The notes beneath the pieces were generated by a model that saw nothing but the letters and a program-made list of their open reading frames with translations, was not told the origin of the DNA and did no database searches. This document shows positions 1 to 11,384 of a stretch of DNA of 64,000 bases, one piece after another. Position numbers and translations under genes: made by a program. This DNA comes from Planctomycetota bacterium (GTDB lineage: Bacteria > Planctomycetota > UBA8742 > UBA2392), in assembly GCA_016712285.1 (NCBI GenBank), contig JADJRK010000001.1, forward strand, positions 2,604,001 through 2,668,000. The letters are read 5' to 3'. Position 1 is the stretch's first letter. Each line of letters opens with the position of its first letter.

Positions 1-559
<559 letters not shown>

Positions 560-563
<4 letters not shown>

Positions 564-1774
564 GATGCCAGCACCTCGTTAGGATTGGCCGCCAGGGCCT
601 TGCGCAGGCCGACCATGCCGGCAACCACCGACAGGCCCAGCACCACGCCCAGCAGGGCAAGCCGGTCGATGTCCTGCACCAGCACGCGGCGCGGGAACAG
701 GTCAAAAGCCAACTCGCCGATCAGCAGCGCGACCAGGTAGGCGCTGAGGCCCAGCAGGATCGACTCTTCGAGGATCAGCCGCAGGATCACGCGCTGTTTC
801 GCACCCAGCAGCTTGAGCAGCGAAAGCGAAAGCATCTTGTCGAGCGTCATGGTGTAGACGATCAGACCCATCACGATCGCCGAGATCGCCACCAGCAGCG
901 CGCGGAACAGCCCGATCTGCCGGCGCGCGCGGTCAATCACACCCCGCACCAGCAGCTCGCGCTGCTCATCAATGGTGTACACGCTGACGTCAGGCCAGGC
1001 GGCGAGGGTTGCCTTTACCTGCTGAATGTCGCTGCCGGCTGCCACATCCACCAGGATCGCGGTCACTGGCGGCGGCGCGACTGCGGGCAGCGGCGCCGCT
1101 GAGCCCGCGCGGGCGAGGCTTGCGGGGTCGCGCCCGAGTTCGCTGCGGCGCACGCGGGAGACGCGCGACTCGCGCTCAAGGCGCATGGCTTCGCTGGCCA
1201 GGTCGTTCTGGATGCGCAGCGCGTCGCTGACGCTGGCAAACACCAGGGGGTCGCCGCTGCTGCTGACCATGCCACTGGTGACGCCGACGATAGTGTAATC
1301 GTCGCGACCGAGCCGCAATGTGGCGCCGATCGGCAGGCCCAGGGCGCGGTCTGCCACCAGCTCGTAGTGCGGTTGGCGCAGCGCCCGGCCCTGCGCCAGC
1401 GGCAGCGCGTTGCCGAGGTCATCGGGCCAGGACAGCCCTGCCAGCGTGAAGCGCAGCGTTTCTCCGCCCGCCATCTGGTGCTGCACGTTCAGCGTCATGT
1501 AGCTGCGCGTGCGCTCCACGCCCGGCACGGCACGGATGCGGTCAGCCAGCAGCGCGGGTACCCGCGAAGACTCGGCGAATGGCCCCTGCGTGTCTTTCTG
1601 CACCACCCAAAGGTCGCCGCCGTAGATGTCCGGCAGTACCGTGGCATCGACCACCATGCCGTTGTAGATGCCCGTCATCGCCAGCACCACGGACATCAGC
1701 ATGCCCAGGCCGGCCGCGGTTAGAATGAAGCGCGACAAGTCGTTGCGGATGTCGCGGATGGCCAGGTCCATCAT
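560..1774 (-). CDS. ABC transporter permease, FtsX/MacB family
   Basis: Inner-membrane permease of 404 residues. One transmembrane helix lies near the N-terminus (~15-38), then a large periplasmic domain (~40-280) of the MacB_PCD type, then three helices (~287-310, ~330-355, ~372-392) forming the FtsX domain. This 1+3 layout is that of the DevC/MacB exporters. The start ATG (1772-1774) overlaps the stop of the adaptor gene by 4 bases, with AGGAG 9 bases upstream. With the adaptor upstream and the ATPase downstream it forms a tripartite efflux operon; the outer-membrane channel is not encoded here. DevBCA-like glycolipid, macrolide or peptide export are all possible. Confidence 0.9.
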
Positions 1775-2931
1775 GGCGCGGGCTCCTGCGCCGACACGCG
1801 CACTCCATCGCTCAGTTCGCCGCGCGCGCCCGGCGTGGGGCGCAGCACCGTGTCCCCGGCGCTCAGCCCGCTGCGGATTTCAACCCAGTCGCGGCCGCGA
1901 ATGCCAGGCTCAACTTCCCGCAAGGCGGCACGTCCGCCGTCGCTGACCCAGGCAAATGCGCCATCGCTGCGGAACACCAAATACTCCGAGGGCACGCGCG
2001 TCACGCCCGTGACGGCAGCGCCGTGAATGCGGGCGTCGGCGCGCTGGCCCACGGCCAGCTGCTCGGGTGGGTTCGTAAGCTCGATGTCCACCAGCAACTC
2101 GCGCGTTTCGCGGTCCACTTCGCGCCCCACGCGCAGCACGCGCCCTTGCAGGCTGCTGCCCGGCGCCGACCGCAGAACCACCGTGGCAGCCTGCCCCGGC
2201 TTGAGCTGCGGCAGGAAGGTCTCATCGACCCAAACGCTGGCCCACACGCCCGCTGTGTCGCCAATGCGCAGCACCGCGCCGCCGGGCACGGCCACGTCGC
2301 CGGGCTCACTGAGACGCGCCAGCACGATGCCATCGATCGGGCTGTGCAGCACCGTGCGCTGAAGTTTCGCGCGCGACACTTCCAGAACGCGCAACTCGGC
2401 GGCCAGGCGGCTCTCGCCTTCGGCCAGGGCCGCGTTGGCGCGCTCAAGTTCAGCTTCTGCGACGCTGGCTCGCTCGATCGCCTGGTCCAGCAGGTCGCGG
2501 GAGATCGTGTTGCTTTTGAAAGCATCTTCCTGGCGCTTGGCGTGCGCGACGGCCCCTGTGCGCTGCGCCTCGGCGCGCTTGATGTCAGCGCGCAGGCGAT
2601 TGAGCGACACGCGTGCCAGCTCGGCTGCTTCGACTGCGGCACTTTCCTCGGCGCGGTACACCTCCGCGTCGATGCGCGCGACTTCGTCGCCGGCCTTTAC
2701 ACGATCGCCCTGGTCCACGAGCAGGCTGGCGATGCGGCCGGTAACTTCAAACCCGGGCTGCACGACGCGCGGACACTCGATGGCGCCGGTGCCGGGAATG
2801 TGCTCGGTCACGTCGCCGACATCGACTTCATGCACGATCACGGGCACCGGCTTGAATACCAGCACCCAGCCCAGGACCGCGGCACCAACCAGCACCACAA
2901 GCCCGATGAGGATCCCGCGCCATCGTTTCAT
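1771..2931 (-). CDS. Efflux membrane-fusion (periplasmic adaptor) protein, HlyD/MacA type
   Basis: 386-residue periplasmic adaptor anchored by an N-terminal helix (residues ~7-27). It has the split biotinyl-lipoyl halves (around 'DQGDRVKAGDEVARID' and 'SPIDGIVLARLSEPGDV') flanking an alpha-helical hairpin rich in Ala, Glu and Arg (~85-185), then a beta-barrel part. This is the family that links an inner-membrane transporter to a TolC-like channel. GAGGAC lies just upstream of the ATG. It is the first gene of the operon and overlaps the permease by 4 bases; the tspO gene lies 55 bases upstream on the same strand. Confidence 0.9.
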   Translation of the reverse strand: MKRWRGILIGLVVLVGAAVLGWVLVFKPVPVIVHEVDVGDVTEHIPGTGAIECPRVVQPGFEVTGRIASLLVDQGDRVKAGDEVARIDAEVYRAEESAAVEAAELARVSLNRLRADIKRAEAQRTGAVAHAKRQEDAFKSNTISRDLLDQAIERASVAEAELERANAALAEGESRLAAELRVLEVSRAKLQRTVLHSPIDGIVLARLSEPGDVAVPGGAVLRIGDTAGVWASVWVDETFLPQLKPGQAATVVLRSAPGSSLQGRVLRVGREVDRETRELLVDIELTNPPEQLAVGQRADARIHGAAVTGVTRVPSEYLVFRSDGAFAWVSDGGRAALREVEPGIRGRDWVEIRSGLSAGDTVLRPTPGARGELSDGVRVSAQEPAP

Positions 2932-2986
2932 GAAGTCCTCGCATGGCAGTAACGGACCTGCGTATCCGTTTATTCCGCCGCGGCGT

Positions 2987-3466
2987 TCAGTTCAACTGCC
3001 ACAGCGCGGCGTTCAGCACCGTGGCAAAGCCCACCCACAGCAGATAGGGCGCCAGCAGCAGGGTCGCCGTGCGCGAATGTCGCCGAAACGCAAGCATCGT
3101 TGCCAGAATCGCCAGCCACATGGCGACAATGACCACCAGCGCGACGCCCATCCAGTGCAGCCCGAAGAAAACCGGGGTCCAGGCCGCGTTGAACGAAAGC
3201 TGCAGCAGCCACAGCGCCAGCGCGCCTCGCGCATTGCCGCGCCGCCAGACCAGCCAGGCACTGACGCCCATCATGGTGTAAAGCGCGGTCCACACCGGCC
3301 CGAACACCCAGCCGGGCGGGTTGAACAAGGGCTTGTTCAACGAGGCATACCACTCGCCCGGCGAAAAGAACGCGCCGGCAGCAGAGGCCGCAAAGGCGAG
3401 CAGCACCCAACCGGCGAGAGCCATCCACTGCATGATGCCGGTTGTGCGCAAGTCAGCGGTGCTCAT
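2987..3466 (-). CDS. tspO: TspO/MBR family tryptophan-rich membrane protein
   Basis: Small integral membrane protein of 159 residues with five hydrophobic helices and many Trp residues. The family hallmark PPGWVFGPVWTALYTMMG lies around residues 46-65 and the Asn-rich 'FNAAWTPVFFGLHW' segment follows. TspO proteins bind porphyrins and cholesterol-like ligands and act in tetrapyrrole or stress responses. I chose the ATG at 3464-3466; an internal ATG at 3431-3433 would also leave the first helix intact, and neither has a clear ribosome binding site. It is co-directional with the efflux operon downstream. Confidence 0.88.
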   Translation of the reverse strand: MSTADLRTTGIMQWMALAGWVLLAFAASAAGAFFSPGEWYASLNKPLFNPPGWVFGPVWTALYTMMGVSAWLVWRRGNARGALALWLLQLSFNAAWTPVFFGLHWMGVALVVIVAMWLAILATMLAFRRHSRTATLLLAPYLLWVGFATVLNAALWQLN

Positions 3467-3558
3467 GCAAGAGTAACACCGCCGGCTTCGATCCCACTCC
3501 CGCGACGTGCGGAAATGGTTCAGCGCTGATTGGCTGGTCGAGACCGGGGCCGATCGCG

Positions 3559-3570
3559 TAGAATCCCGCG
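3559..3570 (+). promoter_or_regulatory. Putative -10 box directly before the TPR gene start
   Basis: TAGAAT (3559-3564) ends 6 bases before the ATG at 3571, and no Shine-Dalgarno sequence lies between. If it is used as a -10 element, the transcript would begin at or next to the start codon (leaderless mRNA). No convincing -35 box is visible. Confidence 0.4.
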
Positions 3571-4977
3571 ATGCACGCTGAGCAGGCCTACCTGTTTCGC
3601 CACGCGCTGTTGCGCGACGCCGCCTATGAATTGCAGTTGCCCGGCGACCGCGCCCGGCTGCACGAGCTGGCATTTTACCTGATCGAGCAGGCCTTTGGTG
3701 GCCGAGCACCAGAGCCCCCGCCGCTTGGGTTGATCGATCCGCCCGCAATGCCTGGCCACCAATCGGATGCTGTTGCTTCCGAACTGGCTGAGCACGCCCG
3801 CCTCGCACAGTGCCAGCCGGAGCTTCACCGGTTGTACCTGCGCCGTGCGGCTGAGCACGCCGAATCCCGACACCGCCTTGCCGATGCGTCAACCACATGG
3901 CAGACGCTCGCGATGCTTCTTGACAACCCGCTGCAAGCTGCGGCCTTGTACAGGGCAGCGATCGCGCTGTTCGGTAGCGGGCGTCCGGCAGAGGCCGAAG
4001 CTCTGCTGGACCGTGCGCTGGAAGCATTTCAGGGCTGCGGCGATCGGCGGGCCGTGGGCATCGCGCTTGCCAGCATGGCAAACGTTTACATTGAATCCGG
4101 GCGGCTTGAGCAGGCCCTGAAGGCACTTGAGCAGGCAATAGTTATCAGCCGTGAGAAGGGGAGCCGCTCCCTCGAGGGCATGGCGTTCGCCGGCCTGGCG
4201 ATTGTTCATGACTTCGCTGGGCGCGCCGATCTGGCCGAGAAGTCCTATGAACAAGCCCTGGCCATCTTTCGTGACGTGGGCAACCGGCGCCGCGAAGGCG
4301 TGGTTACGGGCAATCTGGCACGGCTGCACAGTGTAACGGGGCGCTTGGATGTGTCTGAGCGGCTCAGTCATGAAGCGCTGAAAATCCATCGCGAAGTCGG
4401 CGATCAACGCAGTGTTGGGGGCCAGCTGGGCAGCCTGGCGATGACCTATCATCAAACCGGACGCATGGAACTGGCCGAACGCACCTATGAGCAGGCGCTT
4501 GCAATTCAACGCCAGCAAGGCGATCGGCGCGCCGAGGGAATTGTGCTGGGCAACCTGGCAGGCGCCTATGCAGACACAAAACGCTTCGAGCACGCGGAGC
4601 GAACCTACCGACAGGCCCTGTCCATTCACCGCGAGGTCGGCAACCGGCGCTTTGAGGGAAGCGCGCTGAGCGGTCTGGCCTATCTTCAGCGGCAGACCGG
4701 ACAGTTGGAACAGGCAGAGGTTACCCATGCGCTTGCACTGGCGATCCAACGCGAGGTGGGCAACCGGCGCTCTGAGGGTTTCATACTTTGCGACAGCGCA
4801 CTCTGCCAACTTTCCCTGGGCCGGGTGTCACGGGCACGAGCTGAGTGGCGGGAGGGCGCGTTGGTACTGCGCGAAGTAGGCGACAAGCACGAGCTGGAGA
4901 GGCAGACCTCGGCAATGCGCAAGGAATGCGCGGAAGCGGGTGAGCCACCGTTTGATGAGCCGCTACCTGCAGAATGA
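3571..4977 (+). CDS. Tetratricopeptide-repeat protein with an AAA-ATPase-tail motif at its N-terminus
   Basis: 468-residue cytoplasmic TPR protein with no signal peptide. The first residues (AYLFRHALLRDAAYELQ, ~6-22) match the winged-helix tail that normally follows the AAA-type ATPase domain in large bacterial kinase/cyclase-ATPase-TPR regulators, but here no ATPase precedes it. From ~residue 130 to 430 there are about seven repeats of a 40-residue TPR unit with the recurring core 'AIHREVGNRRxEG..LGNLA', of the kinesin-light-chain type; the gene therefore shows a 120-base periodicity. It is likely a protein-interaction scaffold. It is convergent with katG. Confidence 0.85.
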   Translation: MHAEQAYLFRHALLRDAAYELQLPGDRARLHELAFYLIEQAFGGRAPEPPPLGLIDPPAMPGHQSDAVASELAEHARLAQCQPELHRLYLRRAAEHAESRHRLADASTTWQTLAMLLDNPLQAAALYRAAIALFGSGRPAEAEALLDRALEAFQGCGDRRAVGIALASMANVYIESGRLEQALKALEQAIVISREKGSRSLEGMAFAGLAIVHDFAGRADLAEKSYEQALAIFRDVGNRRREGVVTGNLARLHSVTGRLDVSERLSHEALKIHREVGDQRSVGGQLGSLAMTYHQTGRMELAERTYEQALAIQRQQGDRRAEGIVLGNLAGAYADTKRFEHAERTYRQALSIHREVGNRRFEGSALSGLAYLQRQTGQLEQAEVTHALALAIQREVGNRRSEGFILCDSALCQLSLGRVSRARAEWREGALVLREVGDKHELERQTSAMRKECAEAGEPPFDEPLPAE

Positions 4978-5007
4978 AGACGGGGACGATTACTCCCGTC
5001 CCCGTCT
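4978..5007. terminator. Hairpin terminator between convergent TPR gene and katG
   Basis: Perfect 11-bp stem (AGACGGGGACG, 4978-4988, with 4997-5007) and an 8-base loop. It lies directly after the TAG/TGA ends of the two converging genes, so it can serve both. There is no long T-tract. Confidence 0.65.
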
Positions 5008-5021
5008 GCAGACTGCATCCG

Positions 5022-7160
<2,139 letters not shown>

Positions 7161-7209
7161 CTGTTCTCCTGGATAAGCATCAATCTGAGGCAGCGCCGGC
7201 GTACGACCG

Positions 7210-8124
7210 TTATAGATGAGCCAGGGCGAAGTCAATTGCGGCGCAGACGGCGACGGCCTGCGCGGTGTTGCATTCTTCGGGATTTGTGCGCGGGCTGTCC
7301 GGGTAGACTTCCGTGGTTGTCCGGTACTTCGCGTCGGTCATCCCGGCGCACAGGCCGAGATCTTTGAACTCAAAGCGGATCACACCGGCATCCACGGTGG
7401 GCGTGTCGATCATCCTGCCCTGCGTGTCGGAAGGCGCGATGTGCGTGACCTTGCTGACCGCGGCGATGATGGCGGCCTGGAATTCCGGTTGGGGCCGCTT
7501 GGAGTCATCAACAACGTAGAAGCCGTCGGGGATGGTGCCAGGCTTGTGGGGCTTGCCGTCGCGCGCCGCCAGTGCAGGTCCGAACTCGGATTCGTCGGTG
7601 TCGGTGGTCTCGTGCAGGTCGAGGTGCACCAGCACGCGCAAAGGCGCAACCAGCCGCATCAAGGCGGAGCATTCTTCGACAGTGGTACCGGCTTTGAATG
7701 AGCGATTGGGGTCGATCGCATGCGGCGTCCAGCGGTGGATGCGCTCGTAGCCCCAGGGGCACACGCAGGGCGCGATCAACAGGTTACAGCGGCCCGCATA
7801 ATCCGCGGCGTGGATGTCGGCAAAACGCAAGGCACCATGCACGCCGCTGGTTTCATAGCCGTGCACGCCGCCCGTGACCAGGACCACGGGCAGGTCTTTA
7901 CGCCAGCCGCGGCTTCGCAGCGCGACCAATGGGTAGTGATCGGGCGCGTAGTCGATGCGCCCGTACTCAAAGACATCAAAGCGCTCGCGCAGGCGCTCGA
8001 TCAGACTCAGCACGTCCGTTGCATAGCTGCGGTGCGGCTGTTGCGTGGACAGCCATAGGGCCTTTTCGGGCTCGCCCCATGGCTGGCCTGGCGTGCCGAT
8101 CGGATACGTCGCGCTCATGCTCAT
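7210..8124 (-). CDS. M14-family zinc carboxypeptidase / succinylglutamate desuccinylase-like protein
   Basis: 304-residue cytoplasmic protein (no signal peptide). The zinc site is visible as HGYE in 'VTGGVHGYETSGVHGA' (HxxE) and a later His in 'LVHLDLHETTD'; 'DPNRSF' is the substrate-binding Asn-Arg pair and the Glu in 'VIRFEFKDLGL' is a good candidate for the catalytic base. These are family features of M14 carboxypeptidases and the related desuccinylase/aspartoacylase branch. The ATG at 8122-8124 is the first of two near each other and has no clear ribosome binding site. A REP-like hairpin separates it from the diiron gene; katG follows 49 bases downstream. Confidence 0.8.
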   Translation of the reverse strand: MSMSATYPIGTPGQPWGEPEKALWLSTQQPHRSYATDVLSLIERLRERFDVFEYGRIDYAPDHYPLVALRSRGWRKDLPVVLVTGGVHGYETSGVHGALRFADIHAADYAGRCNLLIAPCVCPWGYERIHRWTPHAIDPNRSFKAGTTVEECSALMRLVAPLRVLVHLDLHETTDTDESEFGPALAARDGKPHKPGTIPDGFYVVDDSKRPQPEFQAAIIAAVSKVTHIAPSDTQGRMIDTPTVDAGVIRFEFKDLGLCAGMTDAKYRTTTEVYPDSPRTNPEECNTAQAVAVCAAIDFALAHL

Positions 8125-8143
8125 CGTGTTGACCCGGGCAAAA

Positions 8144-8181
8144 GGGGTCAGGCACCGCCAACTGCGGCGGAGCCAGACCCC
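8144..8181. repeat. REP-like imperfect palindrome between diiron gene and peptidase gene
   Basis: Arms 8144-8159 (GGGGTCAGGCACCGCC) and 8166-8181 pair at 14 of 16 positions around a 6-base loop. It sits 6 bases after the stop of the BoxB-like gene on the minus strand and could end or stabilise its transcript. The GGGGTC-AGGCACC core resembles dispersed REP-type palindromes found in many environmental genomes; copy number here cannot be judged. Confidence 0.6.
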
Positions 8182-8186
8182 ATTTG

Positions 8187-9380
8187 CTACTTGCCCATGG
8201 TGGCTTTGCGGATGTTTTCCTGGTAGCCCCACAGGTCCTTGGGCAGTGCCCGGTCGGCGATCCAGTCCGGGTCTTTGAAGATGTCTTTCAGCTGCGCGTA
8301 GTCCTGCGGCGTGGGCAGCGCGGTCTTGATGTATGCATCGTACGCCGCTTGTTCCATCAGGTTGCCGTTTACGTCGTAGGGCTGGTTGGCATAGCGGCCG
8401 ATCGCGCGGTGGAACTTCTCGTGCGGCATGAATAGCTTTTCTTCGCCCGGGATAAAGCTGTTCAGGCGCTTGACGATGTCGGCGACCTCGACGTGATAGA
8501 GCATGCGGTTGTGGTGATTCAGCTCTTTGCGGTCGGGGTCGAGGTTGCCATCCTTGCGCTGCTGCTCTTCGTCGAAGCGGGCCTTGAAGCCCCACACATA
8601 GCCCCACTCGGCTGTACTGGATTCGTCCTTGCCGAACAGGTCCATGGCGCAGCTGATCCACTTGTTGAAAAAGCGCTGCAGGATCGCCACCGGCACCTTG
8701 CCCGCCTTTACGATGCGCGTCAGGCCATCGTTGCCGCTGCCAAGGTGGAAGGCTTCTTCGCGCAGCATCGGGCCTGCGCTGCGGGCCAGCGGGCTGAACC
8801 CACAGGGCTTGAGCATGCCGAGCTGAAACTTGCCATCGCGATCGACAAAGCAGGTGTAGGCATAGAAATCCAGCCAGTTGTCCACCGCTTCGTTGAAAGC
8901 ACCCAGCAAACGCGGGTTTTTGGCCTCAGGGAATGCTTCGCGTGCGCGGCGCTCAAGCAGCTTGCGGGCTTCCATCTTGCCGCTGGTGCCGAAGTGCTCG
9001 ACGAGTATGTGGCACATCTGCAAGCCGTGGCGAATCTCTTCCAGCATGATGCGCACGGCGGCATAGCGGTCGTAGTCGTGCGGGACGTTCTGCAGCAGGC
9101 GGCGCTGTTGCTCGACGCTGGCGAACTCGGTGTCGCCCTGCACGAACGTCAGCGCGAGCAGACTGTCGCGCATGTTCTGGGTCGGGATCTGCGTAACGCG
9201 GTCCCACTTGGGCTGGCCCTTGAAGTCACCGAACTCAATCTCGGGCGAGATCGTGTTGTCGTAGATCGGCGTCATGATGAAGTTTTCAGAGTCTTCGATT
9301 TTCACGCCGATGTCGGACTGCCAGTCTTTCAGGTAGTCCATCCAGTCGTCGAAGTTGCGGATGTTCCGAATCACTTCCAT
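8187..9380 (-). CDS. BoxB/PaaA-like non-haem diiron oxygenase subunit
   Basis: 397-residue protein of the phenylacetic-acid-catabolism (PaaA/PaaC) diiron family, closest in appearance to benzoyl-CoA 2,3-epoxidase BoxB. The stretch 'VQGDTEFASVEQQRRL' near residue 80 matches a BoxB hallmark. Two ExxH iron-binding motifs are visible: E115-I-R-H118 in the first half and E209-A-F-H212 in 'REEAFHLGSG'. It is shorter than BoxB as I remember it, and no reductase (boxA) or ring-opening enzyme (boxC) is nearby. GGAGCG precedes the ATG. The TetR gene lies 12 bases upstream in the same direction, so the two are almost certainly co-transcribed. The substrate is unknown; an acyl-CoA thioester is the best guess. 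Confidence 0.82.
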   Translation of the reverse strand: MEVIRNIRNFDDWMDYLKDWQSDIGVKIEDSENFIMTPIYDNTISPEIEFGDFKGQPKWDRVTQIPTQNMRDSLLALTFVQGDTEFASVEQQRRLLQNVPHDYDRYAAVRIMLEEIRHGLQMCHILVEHFGTSGKMEARKLLERRAREAFPEAKNPRLLGAFNEAVDNWLDFYAYTCFVDRDGKFQLGMLKPCGFSPLARSAGPMLREEAFHLGSGNDGLTRIVKAGKVPVAILQRFFNKWISCAMDLFGKDESSTAEWGYVWGFKARFDEEQQRKDGNLDPDRKELNHHNRMLYHVEVADIVKRLNSFIPGEEKLFMPHEKFHRAIGRYANQPYDVNGNLMEQAAYDAYIKTALPTPQDYAQLKDIFKDPDWIADRALPKDLWGYQENIRKATMGK

Positions 9381-9392
9381 TGGTTCGCTCCA

Positions 9393-10025
9393 CTATTTGG
9401 CCCGGTCGCTTCCACGATGGGCTCTGAGTCCTTCCACGAACAATTCGCTGTACATGCGCCCGATGTCGGCGGCTTTGAAGCTGCCGTCTGGGCGGTACCA
9501 CTTTCCGATCCAGTTGATCGCGCCCAGGATCGCCAGGGACGCGAGCTTGGGCTCGACCTTGCGGAACTCGCCGTTTTTCAGGCCTTCCTGGATGACCTGG
9601 CGCATGCCGCGTTCAAACTGGTCGCGCTTGGCGATGATTTTCGCCAGCAACTCTTCTTTCAGCGCGGTGAAGTCAAGCGCCAGCGCGGAGCCCTGCAGGT
9701 CGTCGATCATCACGTCGACGAAACCCTGGATCAGCGCAGCCAGACGCGTCGCGGCGGCTTCACCCTTCTGGGCGGCAAACACCTCGCGCATTTTTTCGAG
9801 CACGCGATCCAGGCTGAAGTCGTGGCAGGCAAAGAGAATCTCTTCTTTGTCCTTGAAGTAGTAGTACAGCGAGCCCTTGGTCATCAGCAGCGCCTCGCTG
9901 ATGTCTTCCATGCTCGTGCCGTGGTAGCCCTTGCGGCGAAACGCAGCCGCAGCGCTGCGAAGAATGGCTTCGCGCTTGAGTTCGGTCTTCTTCTGTCGGC
10001 GTTCGGCAGCCTGCATCGTGTTCAT
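9393..10025 (-). CDS. TetR/AcrR family transcriptional regulator
   Basis: 210-residue DNA-binding repressor. The N-terminal TetR helix-turn-helix is clear: 'AFRRKGYHGTSMEDIS' followed by 'MTKGSLYYYFKDKEEIL' (residues ~30-67). The C-terminal ligand domain is unassigned; TetR proteins next to CoA-thioester-degrading enzymes often sense acyl-CoAs. I chose the ATG at 10023-10025, with GGTGG upstream; an ATG at 10038-10040 would add five residues. It is transcribed into the BoxB-like gene and probably controls it and itself. Confidence 0.9.
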   Translation of the reverse strand: MNTMQAAERRQKKTELKREAILRSAAAAFRRKGYHGTSMEDISEALLMTKGSLYYYFKDKEEILFACHDFSLDRVLEKMREVFAAQKGEAAATRLAALIQGFVDVMIDDLQGSALALDFTALKEELLAKIIAKRDQFERGMRQVIQEGLKNGEFRKVEPKLASLAILGAINWIGKWYRPDGSFKAADIGRMYSELFVEGLRAHRGSDRAK

Positions 10026-10403
10026 TATCTGAACCACCATTCAAAAGTCAACCAGCCAGTTTGGCCGAGTGCAGTGCGTCAAAGCTGTGTCGCGTCTGGC
10101 GGCATGCGCCGTGCATGTCAACTGACTCTGGTTGAATTTGTGCAGTCACCACGTGTAGTTGGTCATACAAAGGCTGAATTCCGGGATTTGCTTTGAGCGT
10201 CGGCACGGACCTGCTAGAAGTCCTACCCAAGAATGCGCAGAGCCTTGAAGACATCGCTTCCTGCAAACACCCAGTACCTGGGCATGGTCTTCGCACCGCA
10301 GGAATGTTCGCGCAAAGCCCTCAACGAGTGAATCCGGCGTTAGTGAAACACGTTCCGTGCGACTACGTGCACGGTGTGAATTCGCTATGGCCGGAGGTGA
10401 TTC
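10026..10403. other. Intergenic region between divergent regulators
   Basis: About 380 bases between the TetR gene (minus) and the TrmB-like gene (plus). No credible protein is encoded. A dyad TCAAC-N8-GTTGA (10118-10135) lies ~90 bases upstream of the TetR start and is a weak operator candidate. GGAGGTGA (10393-10400) is the strong Shine-Dalgarno sequence of the downstream gene. Confidence 0.5.
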
Positions 10404-11210
10404 GTGAATCGCGATGAATGGATCCAGAAGCTCAAGAAAATGGGCCTCTCAGGGTATGAAGCGCAGGTCTACCTTGCGCTGCTTGGTGAAACGCGCGCGC
10501 CTGCATCCCGCGTGGTGCGCAAGAGCGGTGTGCCCCAGAGCAAGGTCTACGGCGCACTGACCAGCCTGGTCGAACGCGGCTTTGCCGAGCAGGTGCTGGG
10601 CGACGTCAAGCTGTTCCGCGGCATCCCGCCCGAGCAGGCCTTCGAAAACTATCGGCGCACGATTGAGGACTCGCTGACCGAGGCCCAGGCCCACATGGCT
10701 GAACTGTCCAGCGTGGCCCCTGACGCCCCCGGTGACGACCCGGGCAGCCTGGGCATCCGCCTGGTGCGCAGCCAGCAAATCAAGGCGCTGATCGATGAAG
10801 CCGTCGAGTCGGCTGAGTCAGAAGTACTGATCGCGGTGAAAGACCCGCTGGTGATGCCGCCGGACATTGAGCAGGACAAGCGGGTGCTCGCCCGCGGCGT
10901 GAAACTGAAGCAGGTGGTGGAAAAGTCCCTGCTGCATGACCCGGTGCACGGCGCAGCAACGCTTCAGGAAGCCGAAGAAACCGACACGGTCCGGTTCATC
11001 GAACATGTGCCACTGCGCTTTCTCGTGGTCGATCGCCGCATCGCGATGATGGAATTGAATGAAGAAGACGGCAGCACCATGGCCCTGGTCGTGCCCAACA
11101 AGGGTCTGGCCGAGAACATGCGGCGGCTGTTCAGCACGCTGTGGGCACAAGGGGAGGCACCGGATCAACTTCCGGAGTCCTTTCGAGAAGAGGTAGGAAC
11201 ACGGGAATGA
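10404..11210 (+). CDS. TrmB-like winged-helix transcriptional regulator
   Basis: 268-residue regulator. The N-terminal winged helix (residues ~10-75) has the TrmB-type pattern: 'GLSGYEAQVYLALL', 'RVVRKSGVPQSKVYGAL', 'LVERGFAE'. The C-terminal part (~110-250) resembles the phospholipase-D-like effector domain found behind TrmB helices in archaeal and some bacterial sugar regulators. The start is a GTG: the extended Shine-Dalgarno GGAGGTGA ends 3 bases before it. It stands alone, upstream of the large surface protein; targets are unknown. Confidence 0.8.
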   Translation: MNRDEWIQKLKKMGLSGYEAQVYLALLGETRAPASRVVRKSGVPQSKVYGALTSLVERGFAEQVLGDVKLFRGIPPEQAFENYRRTIEDSLTEAQAHMAELSSVAPDAPGDDPGSLGIRLVRSQQIKALIDEAVESAESEVLIAVKDPLVMPPDIEQDKRVLARGVKLKQVVEKSLLHDPVHGAATLQEAEETDTVRFIEHVPLRFLVVDRRIAMMELNEEDGSTMALVVPNKGLAENMRRLFSTLWAQGEAPDQLPESFREEVGTRE

Positions 11211-11384
11211 CCAGCTTTGGGGGCCGGTCTTTTCCGACATTTTGACATATCAATGTGGTACACTGGGCCCGCGTGGGGGCACAGTCTGGGATTCGGTGCC
11301 GGCGTAGCAGCCGGCGGGCACTTATGTGCAGTGGACCGAGTCGACACAGGCAACCGGATTTTGGTTTCACGGGAGAAAACCGGA

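Noticed and set aside
10048..10296. 82-residue minus-strand protein in the TetR/TrmB gap
   Set aside because: No ribosome binding site, odd composition and no conserved-looking motif.
11242..11264. Promoter TTGACA with TACACT before the surface-protein gene
   Set aside because: Spacing between the two hexamers is only 11 bases, too short for a sigma70 promoter.
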